Of a stretch of 64,000 nucleotides of DNA, positions 39,850 through 51,497 are shown piece after piece. Each line of letters begins with the position of its first letter. The first letter of the stretch is position 1. Position numbers and translations under genes: made by a program. The notes below the pieces were generated by a model. That model did not search any database and was not told the DNA's origin. It saw only the letters and a list, made by a program, of their open reading frames with translations. This DNA is from Cherax quadricarinatus (taxonomy: Eukaryota; Arthropoda; Malacostraca; Decapoda; Parastacidae). The stretch spans positions 43,328,032-43,392,031 of the forward strand of contig NC_091300.1 in assembly GCF_038502225.1 (NCBI RefSeq). Reading direction: 5' to 3'.

Positions 39850-42800
39850 ACAGCACGTCAAGTATTAATAACCATTTGTCTCCATTCACTCCTATCAAAC
39901 ACGCTCACGCATGCTTGCTGGAAGTCCAAGCCCCTCGCACACAAAACCTCCTTTACCCCCTACCCCACCTTCCTTCCACTACAGACTGATACATTCTTGA
40001 AGCAATTCTGTTTCGTTGCATTCTCTCTACATGTCCGAACCACCTCAACAACCCTTCCTCAGCCCTCTGGACAACAGTTTTGGTAATCCCGCACCTCCTC
40101 CTAACTTCCAAACTACGAATTCTCTGCATTATATTCACACCACACATTGCCCTCAGACATGACATCTCCACTGCCTCCAGCCTTCTCCTAGCTGCAACAT
40201 TCATCACCCATGCTTCACACCCATATAAGAGCGTTGGTAAAACTATACTCTCATACATTCCCCTCTTTGCCTCCAAGGACAAAGTTCTTTGTCTCCACAG
40301 ACTCCTAAGTGCACCACTCACCCTTTTCCCCTCATCAGTTCTATGATTCACCTCATCTTTCATAGACCCATCAGCTGACACGTCCACTCCCAAATATCTG
40401 AATACATTCACCACCTCCATACTCACTCCCTCCAATCTGATATCCAATCTTTCATCACCTAATCTTTTTGCTATCCTCATAACCATACTCTTTCCTGTAT
40501 TCACTTTTAATTTTCTTCTTTTGCATACCCTACCAAATTCATCCACCAACCTCTGCAACTTCTCTTCAGAATCTCCCAAGAGCACAGTGTCATCAGCAAA
40601 GAGCAACTGTGACAACTCCCACTTAATGTGCGATTCTTTATCTTTTAACTCCACGCCTCTTGCCAAGACCCTTGCATTTACTTCTCTTACAACCCCATCT
40701 ATAAATATATTAACCCTTTGACTGTCGCAACCCCCAATCCTGAGGTGTCTCCTGGTGTCGCAAAATTTAAAAAAAAAAAAAAAAAAATTATTTTTTCTTA
40801 TGAAATGATAGAGAATCTTTTCCCGATTGTAATAACACCAAAAAAAACGAAATTTGATGGAAAACTGACGGAATTATGCTCTCGCAAAGTTAGCGACCTC
40901 AGCGATGTTTACAAATCGACGATTTCGCCAACTTTGAGCCCTATTTTCAGCTAATTCCATAGTTCCAGTCGCCCAAACTCATAGCTATTTCTTTAGAACT
41001 CCATTTTTTCTATCGATTGAGCACAAGAAACTGCCCATTTACCGATTTTAACTACCTAATAATGTGATCAGAAATTTCTAATTTGGCCAATTTCACGAAA
41101 ACTAAAAAATACGACGATTTCAAAATAAGGTCCAGAATGAACAATGCAGACATTCCTGGCTCGAAAATAACATTTTCTTTGTTCATCAGTCACATCTCCA
41201 GTCCCCTCTGATATTATTGTTGCTTTCAATTTTGAATTTTTATTCAAACAAAAAATAGGAGACTTACTATTATGCAGACTACTGCAATACTGTAATAATT
41301 GTATAAATAACATCAACCCATTCGTGACTGCATATTAGAATGGCTAATTGGACATTTATTGGAAAATGGCATCATTTGTTTACTTTTGAACATTGGCAAA
41401 AATCAAACATTTCCCCTACTTTGAGCTCCATTTCTAGGTTCTTTTTATAGTAAAATCAATCAAAATCACCTCTATTTCTATAATGTTTTCCATTCTATCA
41501 AACGAGACCAAGAAAATGAGAATACAACCATAAATACTATACGAAAATAGACCACAAAGTTGGCAATTTAATTAAAAAAAACGGTCAGAGTTTTTTTTTT
41601 CTCATTATGCACTGCGTGCTCCAGGATTTTTTTCATATGGTGCACACTGACCACACAGACCCATTCTCTCACATGTGGGCCTACCAGCTTTCTCCTGCTT
41701 GATTTGAAGCTGCTAGAATTTATGAGTATATATACGTCAAACACGGTACCTCGTAAGACGTACATATACGGCCACGACAGTCAAAGGGTTAAACAACCAT
41801 GGTGACATCACACATCCTTGTCTAAGGCCTACTTTTACTGGGAAATAATCTCCCTCTTTCCTACATACTCTAACTTGAGCCTCACTATCCTCGTAAAAAC
41901 TCTTCACTGCTTTCAGTAATCTACCTCCTACACCATACACCTGCAACATCTGCCACATTGCCCCCCTATCCACCCTGTCATACGCCTTTTCCAAATCAAT
42001 AAATGCCACAAAAACCTCTTTAGCCTTATCTAAATACTGTTCACTTACATGTTTCACTGTAAACACCTGGTCCACACACCCTTTGCCTTTCCTAAAGCCT
42101 CCTTGTTCATCTGCTATCCTATTCTCCATCTTACTCTTAATTCTTTCAATAATAACTCTACCATACACTTTACCAGGTATACTCAACAGACTTATCCCCC
42201 TATAATTTTTGCACTCTCTTTTGTCCCCTTTGCCTTTATACAAAGGAACTATGCATGCTCTCTGCCAATCCCTAGGTACCTTACCCTCTTCCAGACATTT
42301 ATTAAATAATTGCACCAACCACTCCAAAACTATATCCCCACCTGCTTTTAACATTTCTATCTTTACCCCATCAATCCCGGCTGCCTTACCCCTTTTCATT
42401 TTACCTACTGCCTCACAAACTTCCCCCACACTCACAACTGGCTCTTCCTCACTCCTACAATATGTTATTCCTCCTTGCCCTATACACGAAATCACAGCTT
42501 CCCTATCTACATCAACATTTAACAATTCCTCAAAATAATCCCTCCACCTTTCCAATACCTCTAACTCTTCATTTAATAGCTCTCCTCTCCTATTTTTAAC
42601 CGACAAATCCATTTGTTCTCTAGGCTTCCTTAACTTGTTAATCTCACTCCAAAACTTTTTCTTATTTTCAACAAAATTTGTTGATAACATCTCACCCACT
42701 CTCTCATTTGCTCTCTTTTTACATTGCTTCACCACTCTCTTAACCTCTCTCTTTTTCTCCATATACTCTTCCCTCCTTGCATCACTTCTATTTTGTAAAA

Positions 42801-43740
42801 ACTTCTCATTTGTTAACTTTTTCTCCCTTACTACTCTTTTTACATCATTCCACCAATCGCTCCTCTTCCCTCCCGCACCCACTTTCCTGTAACCACAAAC
42901 TTCTGCTGAACACTCTAACACTACATTTTTAAACCTACCCCATACCTCTTCGACCCCATTGCCTATGCTCTCATTAGCCCATCTATCCTCCAATAGCTGT
43001 TTATATCTTACCTTAACTGCCTCCTCTTTTAGTTTATAAACCTTCACCTCTCTCTTCCCTGATGTTTCTATTCTCCTTGTATCCCATCTACCTTTTGCTC
43101 TCAGTGTAGCTACAACTAAAAAGTGATCTGATATATCTGTGGCCCCTCTATAAACATGTACATCCTGAAGTCTACTCAACAGTCTTTCATCTACCAATAC
43201 ATAATCCAACAAACTACTGCCATTTCGCCCTACATCATATCTTGTATACTTATTTATCCTCTTTTTCTTAAAATATGTATTACCTATAACTAAACCCCTT
43301 TCTATACAAAGTTCAATCAAAGGGCTCCCATTATCATTTACACCTGGCACCCCAAACTTACCTACAACACCCTCTCTAAAAGTCTCTCCTACTTTAAAAT
43401 TCAGGTCCCCTACCACAATTACTTTCTCACTTGGTTCTAAGGTTCCTATACATTCACTTAACATCTCCCAAAATCTCTCTCTCTCCTCTACATTCCTCTA
43501 TTCTCCAGGTGCATACACGCTTATTATGACCCACTTTTTGCATCCAACCTTTACTTTAATCCACATAATTCTTGAATTTACACATTCATATTCTCTTTTC
43601 TCCTTCCATAACTGATCCTTCAACATTACTGCTACCCCTTCCTTAGCTCTAACTCTCTCAGATACTCCAGATTTAATCCCATTTATTTCCCCCCACCGAA
43701 ACTCCCCTACCCCCTTCAGCTTTGTGAGGGAAAAGTTCAA
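39850..43740 (-). pseudogene. RTE-like endonuclease-reverse transcriptase, split by MITE and stops
   Basis: 43498-43740 encodes the endonuclease start (LKGVGEFRWGEINGIKSGV, WVIISVYAPGE) and then an in-frame TAG. 41787-43464 continues with VVGDLNFKVG, SSLLDYVLVDERLLSRLQDV and DISDHFLVVATLR (endonuclease end), a long basic linker, then the reverse transcriptase: KRGKAAGIDGVKIEMLKAGG, NYRGISLLSIPGKVYGRVII, FIDLEKAYDRVDRGAMW and RQGCVMSPWLFN. A MITE follows; coding resumes at 40713 with the catalytic QLLFADDTVLLGDSEEK, RYLGVDVSADGSMKD and RWFGHVERMQ. A frame break occurs near 39950. Such proteins are often mis-annotated as craniofacial development protein 2-like genes. Confidence 0.9.
40714..41788 (-). 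mobile_element. piggyBac-type MITE inside the RTE-like LINE
   Basis: 1,075 bases with TTAA at 40710-40713 and 41789-41792. Termini are CCCTTTGACTGTCGCAACCC and inverted CCCTTTGACTGTCGTGGCCG. The 5' (right) end carries CGTATATGTACG and, 20 bases in, GACGTATATATAC. It is inserted between the codons for CVMSPWLFN and IFIDGVV. Confidence 0.93.
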
Positions 43741-43771
43741 TAGATAGGAGTAGAGAGGGAATATATATATA

Positions 43772-43979
43772 TATATATATTAACAATAGTTTCATTGCCG
43801 GCTACTCGTTAAGGTAGGGTCAGTCTAGCTCCCGATATTCCCACCTTTTCTCCCCCAACCCCTAAATTGATAGTTTGTCTACCGGCTACTAGTTAAGGTA
43901 GGGTAAGTCAAGCTCCCGTTTTTCCCGCCTTTTCTCCCCCTCCCTGAAAGTGATAGTTTGACTGCCGGCTGCTTGTTAA
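43772..43979. repeat. (AT)n then 85-base tandem repeat, third unit split by PB-E
   Basis: A short AT run (43772-43791) precedes units beginning about 43795 and 43878, each with CCGGCTACT(C/A)GTTAAGGTAG and GCTCCCG...CCTTTTCTCCCCC. The third unit starts ACTGCCGGCTGCTTGTTAA at 43961 and continues after PB-E at 46552 with GGTAGGGTCAGTCTAGCTCC. Confidence 0.88.
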
Positions 43980-44496
43980 CCCTTTGACTGTCGAAGGGCC
44001 CAATCCTGAAGTGTCTCCTGGTGTCGCAAAATATTCGAAAAAAAAAAAATTATTTTTTCTTATGAAAATGTTAAGATTATTTTTCTGATTGTTTTAGTCC
44101 CAAAAAAAAAAATTTCCCATCAGTACTTACCGAGATATAGAGGCATGAAGTTTGCAGAAAATGAGCCGCGTATGGCAACAGCGGCGACTGCCGCTCACCC
44201 GGTAAACTTTAGTTTACTTGTATTTGAAGGTTTGTTGTTCTTTTCACTATTTTATTTTTTCACATAACTTATGTGGCCTGTGAGACCAAAGTAAGGTGCA
44301 ATGTACATATATACACTCGTTGTATACAACACAATAAGCACACAAACATAATTATCAATATACTGTTTACAAAACTTGTTTACAAAAACAAACAATACAA
44401 AAAATTGTTTATTACTATTGTTCTATAATATATATACCAATATACAGTCACTGAATATATTCCTAGAAGTTCTGCAGGTTGTGGAACTCTGTGAAA

Positions 44497-44760
44497 CATG
44501 GTGTCATACACAGTGGTGTTTTACACTCTCACACATAAAACATGGTGTCATACACAGTGGTGTTTTACACTCTTACACATAAAACATGGTGTCATACACA
44601 GTGGTGTTTTACACTCTCACACATAAAACATGGTGTCATACACAGTGGTGTTTTACACTCACACACATAAAACATGGTGTCATACACAGTGGTGTTTTAC
44701 ACTCTCACATATAAAACATGGTGTCATACACAGTGGTGTTTTACACTCTCACACATAAAA
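44497..44760. repeat. 44-base tandem array from the piggyBac C-terminal coding end
   Basis: Six units start CATGGTGTCATACACAGTGG at 44497, 44541, 44585, 44629, 44673 and 44717, exactly 44 bases apart. On the minus strand one unit reads ECKTPLCMTPCFMC, the counterpart of CEECKVPLGMVPCF in PB-C. Because 44 is not a multiple of three the array breaks the frame. PB-G has one unit. Confidence 0.93.
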
Positions 44761-45532
44761 TCAGTGTGTGTGCATTTTTGTTGAATTTTTTTTTTATGTG
44801 CAAAGACAAAACACCTCGTCTGAGCAGTTTTCTTCAAAGTATTTGCAGGCAGTTGTGTTATGTAGTTATCCTAGGTAAATGGTCGTGTGTCATCATTCCT
44901 TCCTAATTTCCTTCATTCCTTTCCTACCTGGAGGCTACCTGGAGGGCATTCCACCTCTCTTCCTACATTCCTTCATCTGTCCTTCATTACTTTTTTCCTT
45001 CCTTTCATCTAGTCCTTCCTTCATTCCTGCCTTCCCTTCTTGCTTCTGGTTTCTATAATATATATACACATATATAGTCACTAGATACTTTCATAAAACT
45101 CCTATTATCACCCTTCAGCAAGCTTGTCTTGTGTGCGAGTGTGTGGCTTATAATTGTTTTGAGTCAGGAGTCGGCAGCTGTCAAAATGACATATTGTCTC
45201 ATTAGTCACTCCCCCCCCCCCCGCCTGTCAAAACAATGGGGTCGGATGCTGCTTCCCCCTCCATTCTATCTAATTATCTTTCTCCCTCATTCTATCTCTT
45301 TCAATCTGTCTCTCTTTCTCTCTCTCTGTCTCACAGGTACACATAAATACAACTATACATTGTGTAAATTACCTAGGATAACCCAAAAAATCCAGACGAA
45401 GTGCTATACTCTGCTTGAAGATGTGAGTAAACGTGATGATGACACAGTCTTGTGGCTCTCTCTGAGACAGAGCTAGACGGATAGACAGGGAGTTTGGCAG
45501 ACAGACAAATAGACAGACAGACAAATGTTTGT

Positions 45533-46134
45533 TCGTCGTCATCTTCTCCTCCTCCTCCTTCTCCTCCTCCTCCTCCTTCTCCTTCTCCTCCTTCTCCTTC
45601 TCCTCCTCCTCCTCCTTCTCCTTCTCCTCCTCCTCCTCCTCCTCCTCCTCCTCCTGGCTCTTGACAGATGGACAGCTGCCCCCCTCCCTCCACCCTCGTT
45701 TACCCTCATCAAAGGTCAGCTCTTATCAGATGTTATCTCCCCTTATCTTGTCACTGTCATGGGGTGAACTGTTTTCATGCCTCAAGGGAACATATTATTA
45801 CATATTATTATTATTATGTATTATTATTATTCTTATTCTTCTTCTTATTCTTCTAATTCTTCTTATTCTTCTTCTTCTTCTTCTTCTTCTTCTTCCTCCT
45901 CCTTCCACCTTCCTCCTCCTCCCTCCCTCCTTCCTCCTCCTCCCTCCCACCTCCTCCCTTCTTCCTCCCTCCTGCTTCCTCCCACCTGCTCCCTCCCACC
46001 TCCTCCCTCCTTCCTCCTCCCTCCTTCCTCCTTCCTCCTCCCTCCTTCCTCCTCCCTCCTTCTTCCTCCTCCCTCCTACCTCCTCCTCCCTCCTTCCTCC
46101 TTCCTTCCTCTTCCTCCTTCCTTCCTCCTCCTCT

Positions 46135-46166
<32 letters not shown>

Positions 46167-46200
46167 TTCCTCCTCCTCTTCCTCCTCCTCCACCTCCTCC
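45533..46200. repeat. TCC/TTC pyrimidine tracts
   Basis: 45538-45655 and 45836-46200 are almost pure CTCCTC/TTCTTC on the plus strand, separated by non-repetitive sequence. The long Ser, Leu, Pro or Glu frames over them are artefacts. A short poly(C) lies at 45209-45222. 45330-45400 contains a SINE-like fragment (GGTACACATAAATACAACTA...CCTAGGATAACCC). Confidence 0.95.
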
Positions 46201-46599
46201 ATTGCTTTTGGTCTCAAACTCCTCAAAATCATGAAATTGATCTTCATTGACACTTCCATCTGTGTTAGAGCATCACTTGGGAAGAGAAGAGTCCCAGATT
46301 TGCTGGGAAGTCACATATTTCTTACCGCTAGACATGCTGAAAAAGGACGACTGAAATGGTATTCCCACAATGCACCACTGGCTCCCCGATTTTTTTTATA
46401 TGGTGCACACTGACCATGGAGACCCATTCTCTCATATGTGGGCCTACCAGCTTTCTCCTGCTTGATTTGAAGCCGCTAGAATTTATGCGTATAGATACGT
46501 CAAACACGGTATCTCCTATGACGTACATATACGACCACGACAGTCAAAGGGTTAAGGTAGGGTCAGTCTAGCTCCCGCTATCCCTTCCCCTTCCTCTTC

Positions 46600-47385
46600 C
46601 CCCCCCCCCCGAAAAGTGACGTGTGGGGCTCTGGTTAAACAGTAAATCACTAGACTCACAGCTCCCAACTCTACTGTAAGTACATGCCTGCCTTGTATTC
46701 TAGTGGATTTATTGGTTGAAAGCTTCACTTTTGATCAATAATAAACTTAGTCTTTTCAGCCTTGCTCTATGTTGACTGTTGTAATAATCACCACATCTTT
46801 AAGTATCAGACTTACCATGGAGAGTGATTATTTAAGCAGTGGGTAACCTGTCTATCTTTCCAGCTTGGATGTCAGAGAGGGTCACCTGGCAATCAACGAG
46901 TAGAACAGGAGAAGGACTAACGTCCAGAGACTTCTCCAGGTTGTATTGAAGTACCTGTGCACCTGTATGAAATTGCAGGACGTAACTCCACAGCATTGCA
47001 GCGGTAAAGAACCTGCTTTCCTGTCTTCGGGATAGAATACTCACTGGTATACTGTGAAGAACTAGCCAGTGGATGGTCACCAACACCTGCGACCCCCCCC
47101 CCCTTATCATCAGCAATGGCTACGGTTTCAACAACAGTGTCACCAACACCAGACACCATTGTAGATATTAGTGTTGAGTTCAAATGTTATTTTATTCATT
47201 TCATTTTTCATTTTTCTTTCAAATAGGATATACCTTTCATGTTTTGTTGTTTTATGTTTGATTTAATAAATAGTGTTTATCTTTGTGAATTATTATTTCT
47301 TTTTCTATTCATTAATTTTCCTGAGGAGGAGCCAGCCTGAGTAATACTGTCTGAAGTTGTTACAGGGCTGAGTAAGCCTTCACAA
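46600..47385. other. About 785 bases without a recognised element
   Basis: Two overlapping minus-strand frames (46917-47183 and 46832-47116) meet at a G-run at 47093-47103; the first reads MVSGVGDTVVETVAIADDKG, the second ends VTLSDIQAGKIDRLPTA. A GTAAGTCTG donor-like string follows at about 46818 on the minus strand. I do not recognise either product and find no other copy in the window. It may be a decayed gene, a retrocopy or chance. Confidence 0.3.
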
Positions 47386-47796
47386 GCTTTCTTTCGCTTA
47401 GGGCCAGGACATCCAACTTCTTTTCATTCATAACATCAGCAATCATCTGTTTCTTGTCATCCGCACTACATCCACACACATTCAAGCATCCCAGTTTTAT
47501 AAAGTTTTTCTTCTTCTCTTTTTTAGTAAATGTCTACAGGAGAAGGGGTTACTAGTCCATCGCTCCCGGCATTTTAGTTGCCTCATACGACACACATGGC
47601 TTATGGAGGAAAGATTCTTTTCCACTTACCCATGGACAATAGAAGAAATAAAGAAGAACAAGAGCTATTTAGAAAAAAGAGAAAAACCTAGATGTATGTA
47701 TATATATATGCATGTGCGTGTCTGTGAAGTGTGACCAAAGTGTAAGTAGGAGTAGCAAGATATCTCTGTTATCTAGCATGTTTACTCTAGCGTGTA
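47386..47796 (-). pseudogene. RTE-like LINE 5' end fragment
   Basis: On the minus strand, after a leader ending near 47510, the frame reads LGCLNVCGCSADDKKQMIAD followed by VMNEKKLDVLALSERK, the start of an RTE-like endonuclease. It stops matching at about 47386. The upstream part (CACATGGCTTATGGAGGAAA on the plus strand, to about 47740) is probably 5' untranslated region. Confidence 0.7.
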
Positions 47797-49245
47797 TACT
47801 CGGTAAACTTATTCCTCTATTATTTTTACAATCTCTTTTGTCCCCTTCCCTTTATATAAATGGACAATACATACTCTCTGCCAATCCCTAGATACCTTCC
47901 CCTCTTTCATACATTTATTAAACAAAAATACCAACCACTCCAACACTATATCCCCCCCTGCTTTTAACATTTCTGTCATGTTCCCATCAGTTCCAGCTAC
48001 TTTACCCCCTTTCATTCTACGTAATGCCTCACGCACTTTCCCCACACTCACATCCTGTTCTTCACTCCTAAAAGATGGTATACCTCCATGGCCAGTGCAT
48101 GAAATTACCGCCTCCTTTTCTTCATCGACATTTAAAAGTTTCTCAAAATATTCTTGCCATCTATCCAAAACCTCCTTCTCCCTATCTACTAACTCCCCTA
48201 CTCTGTTTTTAACCGACAAATCCATTTGGTCCCTAGGCTTTCTTAACTTGTTTAACTCATTCCAAAATTTTTTCTTATTTTCATTAAAATTTCTTGACGG
48301 TGTCTCTCCTACTCTATCATCTACTCTCCTATTGCACTCTCTCACGACTCTCTTCGCATTTCTTTTACTCTCGATATACTCTACTCTCCTTATAACACTT
48401 CTGCTTTGTAAAAACCTCTCATAAGCTAACTTTTTCTCTTTTATCACACCCTTTACTTCATCATTCCACCAATCACTCCTCTTTTCTCCTACACCCACCC
48501 TCCTATAACCACAAACTTTTGCCCCACATTCTAATACTGCATTTTAAAACTATCCCAACCCTCTTCAACCCCCCCCCCCACTACTCATACTTGCACCAGT
48601 CCACCTTTCTGCCAATAGTTGCTTGTATCTCACCCAAACTTCCTCCTCCCTTAGTTTATACACTTTCACCTCCCTCTTACTTGTTGTTGCCATTTTCCTC
48701 TTTTCCCCTCTACCTCTTACTCTAACTGTAGCTACAACTAAATAATGATCCGATATATCATTTGCCCCTCTATAAACGTGTACATCCTGGAGCCTACTCA
48801 TCAACCTTTTATCCACCAATACAAACAACTTTCCACCAATACAAACTACTTTCATTATGTGCTATATCATACCTTGTATATTTATTTATCCTCTTCTTCA
48901 TAAAATATGTATTACTTATTACCAAACCTCTTTCTACACATAGCTCAATTAAAGGCTCCCCATTTTTATTTACCCCTGGCACCCCAAATTTACCTACTAC
49001 TCCCTCCATAACATTTTTGCCCACTTTAGCATTGAAATCCCCAACCACCATTACTCTCACACTTGGTTCAAAACTCCCCAAGCATTCACTCAACATTTAC
49101 AAAAATCTCTCTCTCTCTCCTCTACACATCTCTCTTCTCCAGGTGAATATATGCTTACTATAACTCACTTTTCACATCCAACCTTTATTTTACTCCACAT
49201 AATCCTTGAATTAATACATTTATAGTCCCTCTTATATCTATCACA
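47797..49245 (-). pseudogene. RTE-like LINE 3: endonuclease end to first RT block
   Basis: Frames at 48809-49096 (VMVVGDFNAKVGKNVMEGVV, KKRINKYTRYD), 48565-48855 (VDKRLMSRLQDVHVYRGAND, ISDHYLVVATVR) and 47809-48498 (SDWWNDEVKGVIKEKKLAYE, NKLRKPRDQMDLSVKNR, LRRMKGGKVAGTDGN, WQRVCIVHLYKGKG) cover the same order as 42190-43430. The element is cut after the KNYRGIS position, before the catalytic box. Frame breaks separate the three pieces. It is more decayed than copy 2. Confidence 0.87.
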
Positions 49246-49419
49246 ATTCATCTAATATGACATAATAAACAATATAATTAACAGAGAAACTTGATATATA
49301 CTCTAGAATGAATAAAACAGGCCATAATATGACAAGTAATGATGGCGGCGGAAGCGGCGGCAACATCTGTATTGTGTCCATTTTTTATCGCTTAATCGCT
49401 TAACTAACTTGCTACACTC
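49246..49419. repeat. Dispersed repeat fragment flanking PB-C
   Basis: TATCACAATTCATCTAATAT and the following bases match 8350-8440. The rest, including GGCGGCGGAAGCGGCGGCAAC, has no identified source. Confidence 0.45.
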
Positions 49420-49468
49420 TTAACCCTTCGAGGATCCAAGGCCAAAATCTGAAGTGGTGCCCCAATGT

Positions 49469-49533
<65 letters not shown>

Positions 49534-50367
49534 AGAATTAAAGAGTATATGTATTTTTGTGAAGGTAATAAAACAAAACAAAAAAAAATTTCTGATCAGT
49601 ACATACCGAGATACAGTGCCGAGAAGTTGACCCAAAATGACCGGGTGGCGGCAACATCGACAATTCCCACATACGTGCATTACTTTATTTAACGTTTTTT
49701 GTAGTTTTTTCTTTTCTTTTCTAATTTTTTTCTATTTCTACTAACATTTGGGGCCTGAGAGACCAATACTGTATATAATGTATATATATAAACTCACTGT
49801 ATTGAACACAATAACAACACTTAAGTTATTACCATATTATTGTTTACCACTTTTGTTTATTATAATAAACATGCACAAATATTGTATAATACAGGTGTCC
49901 CTCAACATTTGCGAGGGTTAGGGGATCAAAAGCCTCGCGAATGTTGAAAAACCGTGAATGTTTGGTGCCCCAATATATTGTAGGGAAATATAATACAATA
50001 CTGCTTAACTTGTTGAACCATGAACAGTCATAAAATACATGAAAACGTTGTAAATTGTACTAAATATATACATGTTATGCTTTAATAACATGACATGTAT
50101 GTTATTAAATACCACAGACTCCACCACTGCCTCCACCACTGCGAGTCCCTACTACCCTCCCTCCGACCCCTGCAACTGGCAGCCAGCCCTCCCACCACTC
50201 AGTGTGGTGAGTGTTTTGTTTGTTCATTATTTGCTATTAAACTACAGTATAAATAATGTAAACACATTCATGACTGCATATTGGAATGGCTATTTGAACA
50301 GGTATTGGATGGTGACATCATGTGTTTACTCTTGAACACAGCAAAGAATCAAACATTTCTGCTACTG

Positions 50368-50384
50368 CTAATAATAATAATAAC

Positions 50385-50445
<61 letters not shown>
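50368..50445. repeat. (AAT)n microsatellite and its mirror (51045-51095)
   Basis: AATAATAAT tract in the left half of the fold-back and the corresponding ATTATTATT tract in the right half. Confidence 0.93.
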
Positions 50446-50747
50446 TGACATAATTGAAGAAGGAAATTGTACAAAAATACGAGGGAGTGGTTGACACATC
50501 GTCAGTGTGGCTTTGTTTATGCTGGAGTGAACATTAGTCTACCTGCTCTCCCAAACATTTCACAATAATTCAGCGGTTGAGGCAGTGGTAGAGGCAGTGA
50601 TAGAGGCATTGATAGAGGCAGTGGTATTTACTAACATATATGTATGTTATAAATAATAATAGTACATGTTAATAACATTTATAATAATAATAATAAATGT
50701 TATTCATAATGTACTATTATTATTTATAACATATATGTTAGTAAATA

Positions 50748-50885
50748 TCACTGCCTCCACCACTGCCTCTACCACTGCCTCTACCACTGCCTGTATCACT
50801 GCCTCTACCACTGCCTCTACCACTGCCTCTACCACTGCCTCTACCACTGCCTCTATCACTGCCTCTACCACTGCCTCAACCACTC
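50748..50885. repeat. (CACTGCCTCTAC)n 12-base minisatellite
   Basis: About 11 units of CACTGCCTCTAC with CTGTAT and CTCTAT variants. The opposite half (50575-50630) has only about five units (GAGGCAGTGGTA), so it expanded on one side of the palindrome. Confidence 0.93.
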
Positions 50886-51042
50886 CAGTCGCACTCAATC
50901 TACAAGCACCAAACAATGAATTATTGTGAAATGTTTGGAAGAGCAGGGAGACTAATGTTCACTCCAACATAAACAAAGCCACACTGACGCTGTGTCAACC
51001 ACTCCCTCGTATTTTTGTACAATTTCCTTCTTCAATTATATC

Positions 51043-51091
<49 letters not shown>

Positions 51092-51497
51092 TGTTATTAT
51101 TAGCAGTAGCAGAAATGTTTGATTCTTTGCTGTGTTCAAGAGTAAACACATGATGTCACTGTCCAATACCTGTCCAAATAGCCATTCCAATATGCAGTCA
51201 TGAATGTGTTTACATTATTTATACTGTAGTTTAATAGCAAATAATGAACAAACAAAACACTCACCACACTCAGTGGTGGGAAGGCTGGCTGCCAGTTGCA
51301 GGGGTCGGTGGGAGGGTAGTACGGACTTGCAGGTGGCAGGAAACTTGAATATGATTTGGCGGCTGGGAATTTGGTGGCTGGGAATTTGGCGGTTGGGAAT
51401 TCGCGAATGTGTGAAGCCCGCGAAAGCTGAAAACGTGAATGTTGAGGGAGACCTGTACTAACGTTCTATCATATATTTACAATCACTGGACATGTTT

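Larger units (their letters stand above)
39591..43745 (-). mobile_element. RTE-like LINE 2, interrupted by a MITE
   Basis: It runs from a poly(T)/TTATTATTAAC end at 39591 to about 43745. Its length without the MITE is about 3.1 kb, close to full length for RTE-type elements, though the extreme 5' end is missing. It lies head to tail directly against RTE-like LINE 1. Confidence 0.88.
43980..46551 (-). mobile_element. PB-E: piggyBac derivative filled with simple repeats
   Basis: TTAA at 43976-43979 and 46552-46555. Termini are CCCTTTGACTGTCGAAGGGC and inverted CCCTTTGACTGTCGTGGTCG. The right (5') end has the leader CATATGAGAGAATGGGTCTC and a dead start MSSGKKYVTSQQIWDSSLPK followed by a stop, then NTDGSVNEDQF, aligned to the PB-B acidic start. 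The left (3') part keeps the GTAAGT box near 44128 and the Cys-rich coding end, expanded into a 44-base tandem array. The catalytic region is replaced by TCC-type repeats and flanking sequence. Confidence 0.88.
49892..51455. mobile_element. TA-target fold-back element
   Basis: The termini CAGGTGTCCCTCAACATT and inverted CAGGTCTCCCTCAACATT are flanked by TA (49890-49891 and 51456-51457); PB-B has the single TA. The element is mostly one palindrome: about 50190-50690 pairs with about 50695-51260, centred near 50692 in TTATAATAATAATAATAAATG. Each half holds GACTCCACCACTGCCTC-type repeats, an (AAT)n tract and ATGTAAACACATTCATGACT. No transposase frame. Outer parts next to the termini (GGCGGCTGGGAATTTGG on the right) are not symmetrical. 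Confidence 0.92.

Noticed and set aside
41737..43464. 575-codon frame as a host craniofacial-development-type gene
   Set aside because: It contains LINE endonuclease and reverse transcriptase blocks and continues across a MITE into the catalytic FADD box, so it is an RTE-like retroelement.
43498..43740. 80-codon minus-strand frame as a separate small gene
   Set aside because: It is the endonuclease start of the RTE-like LINE, separated from the rest by one TAG.
44497..44760. Regular 44-base repeats as a CRISPR array
   Set aside because: The units are contiguous with no variable spacers, there are no cas genes, and the unit is piggyBac coding sequence in a eukaryotic genome.
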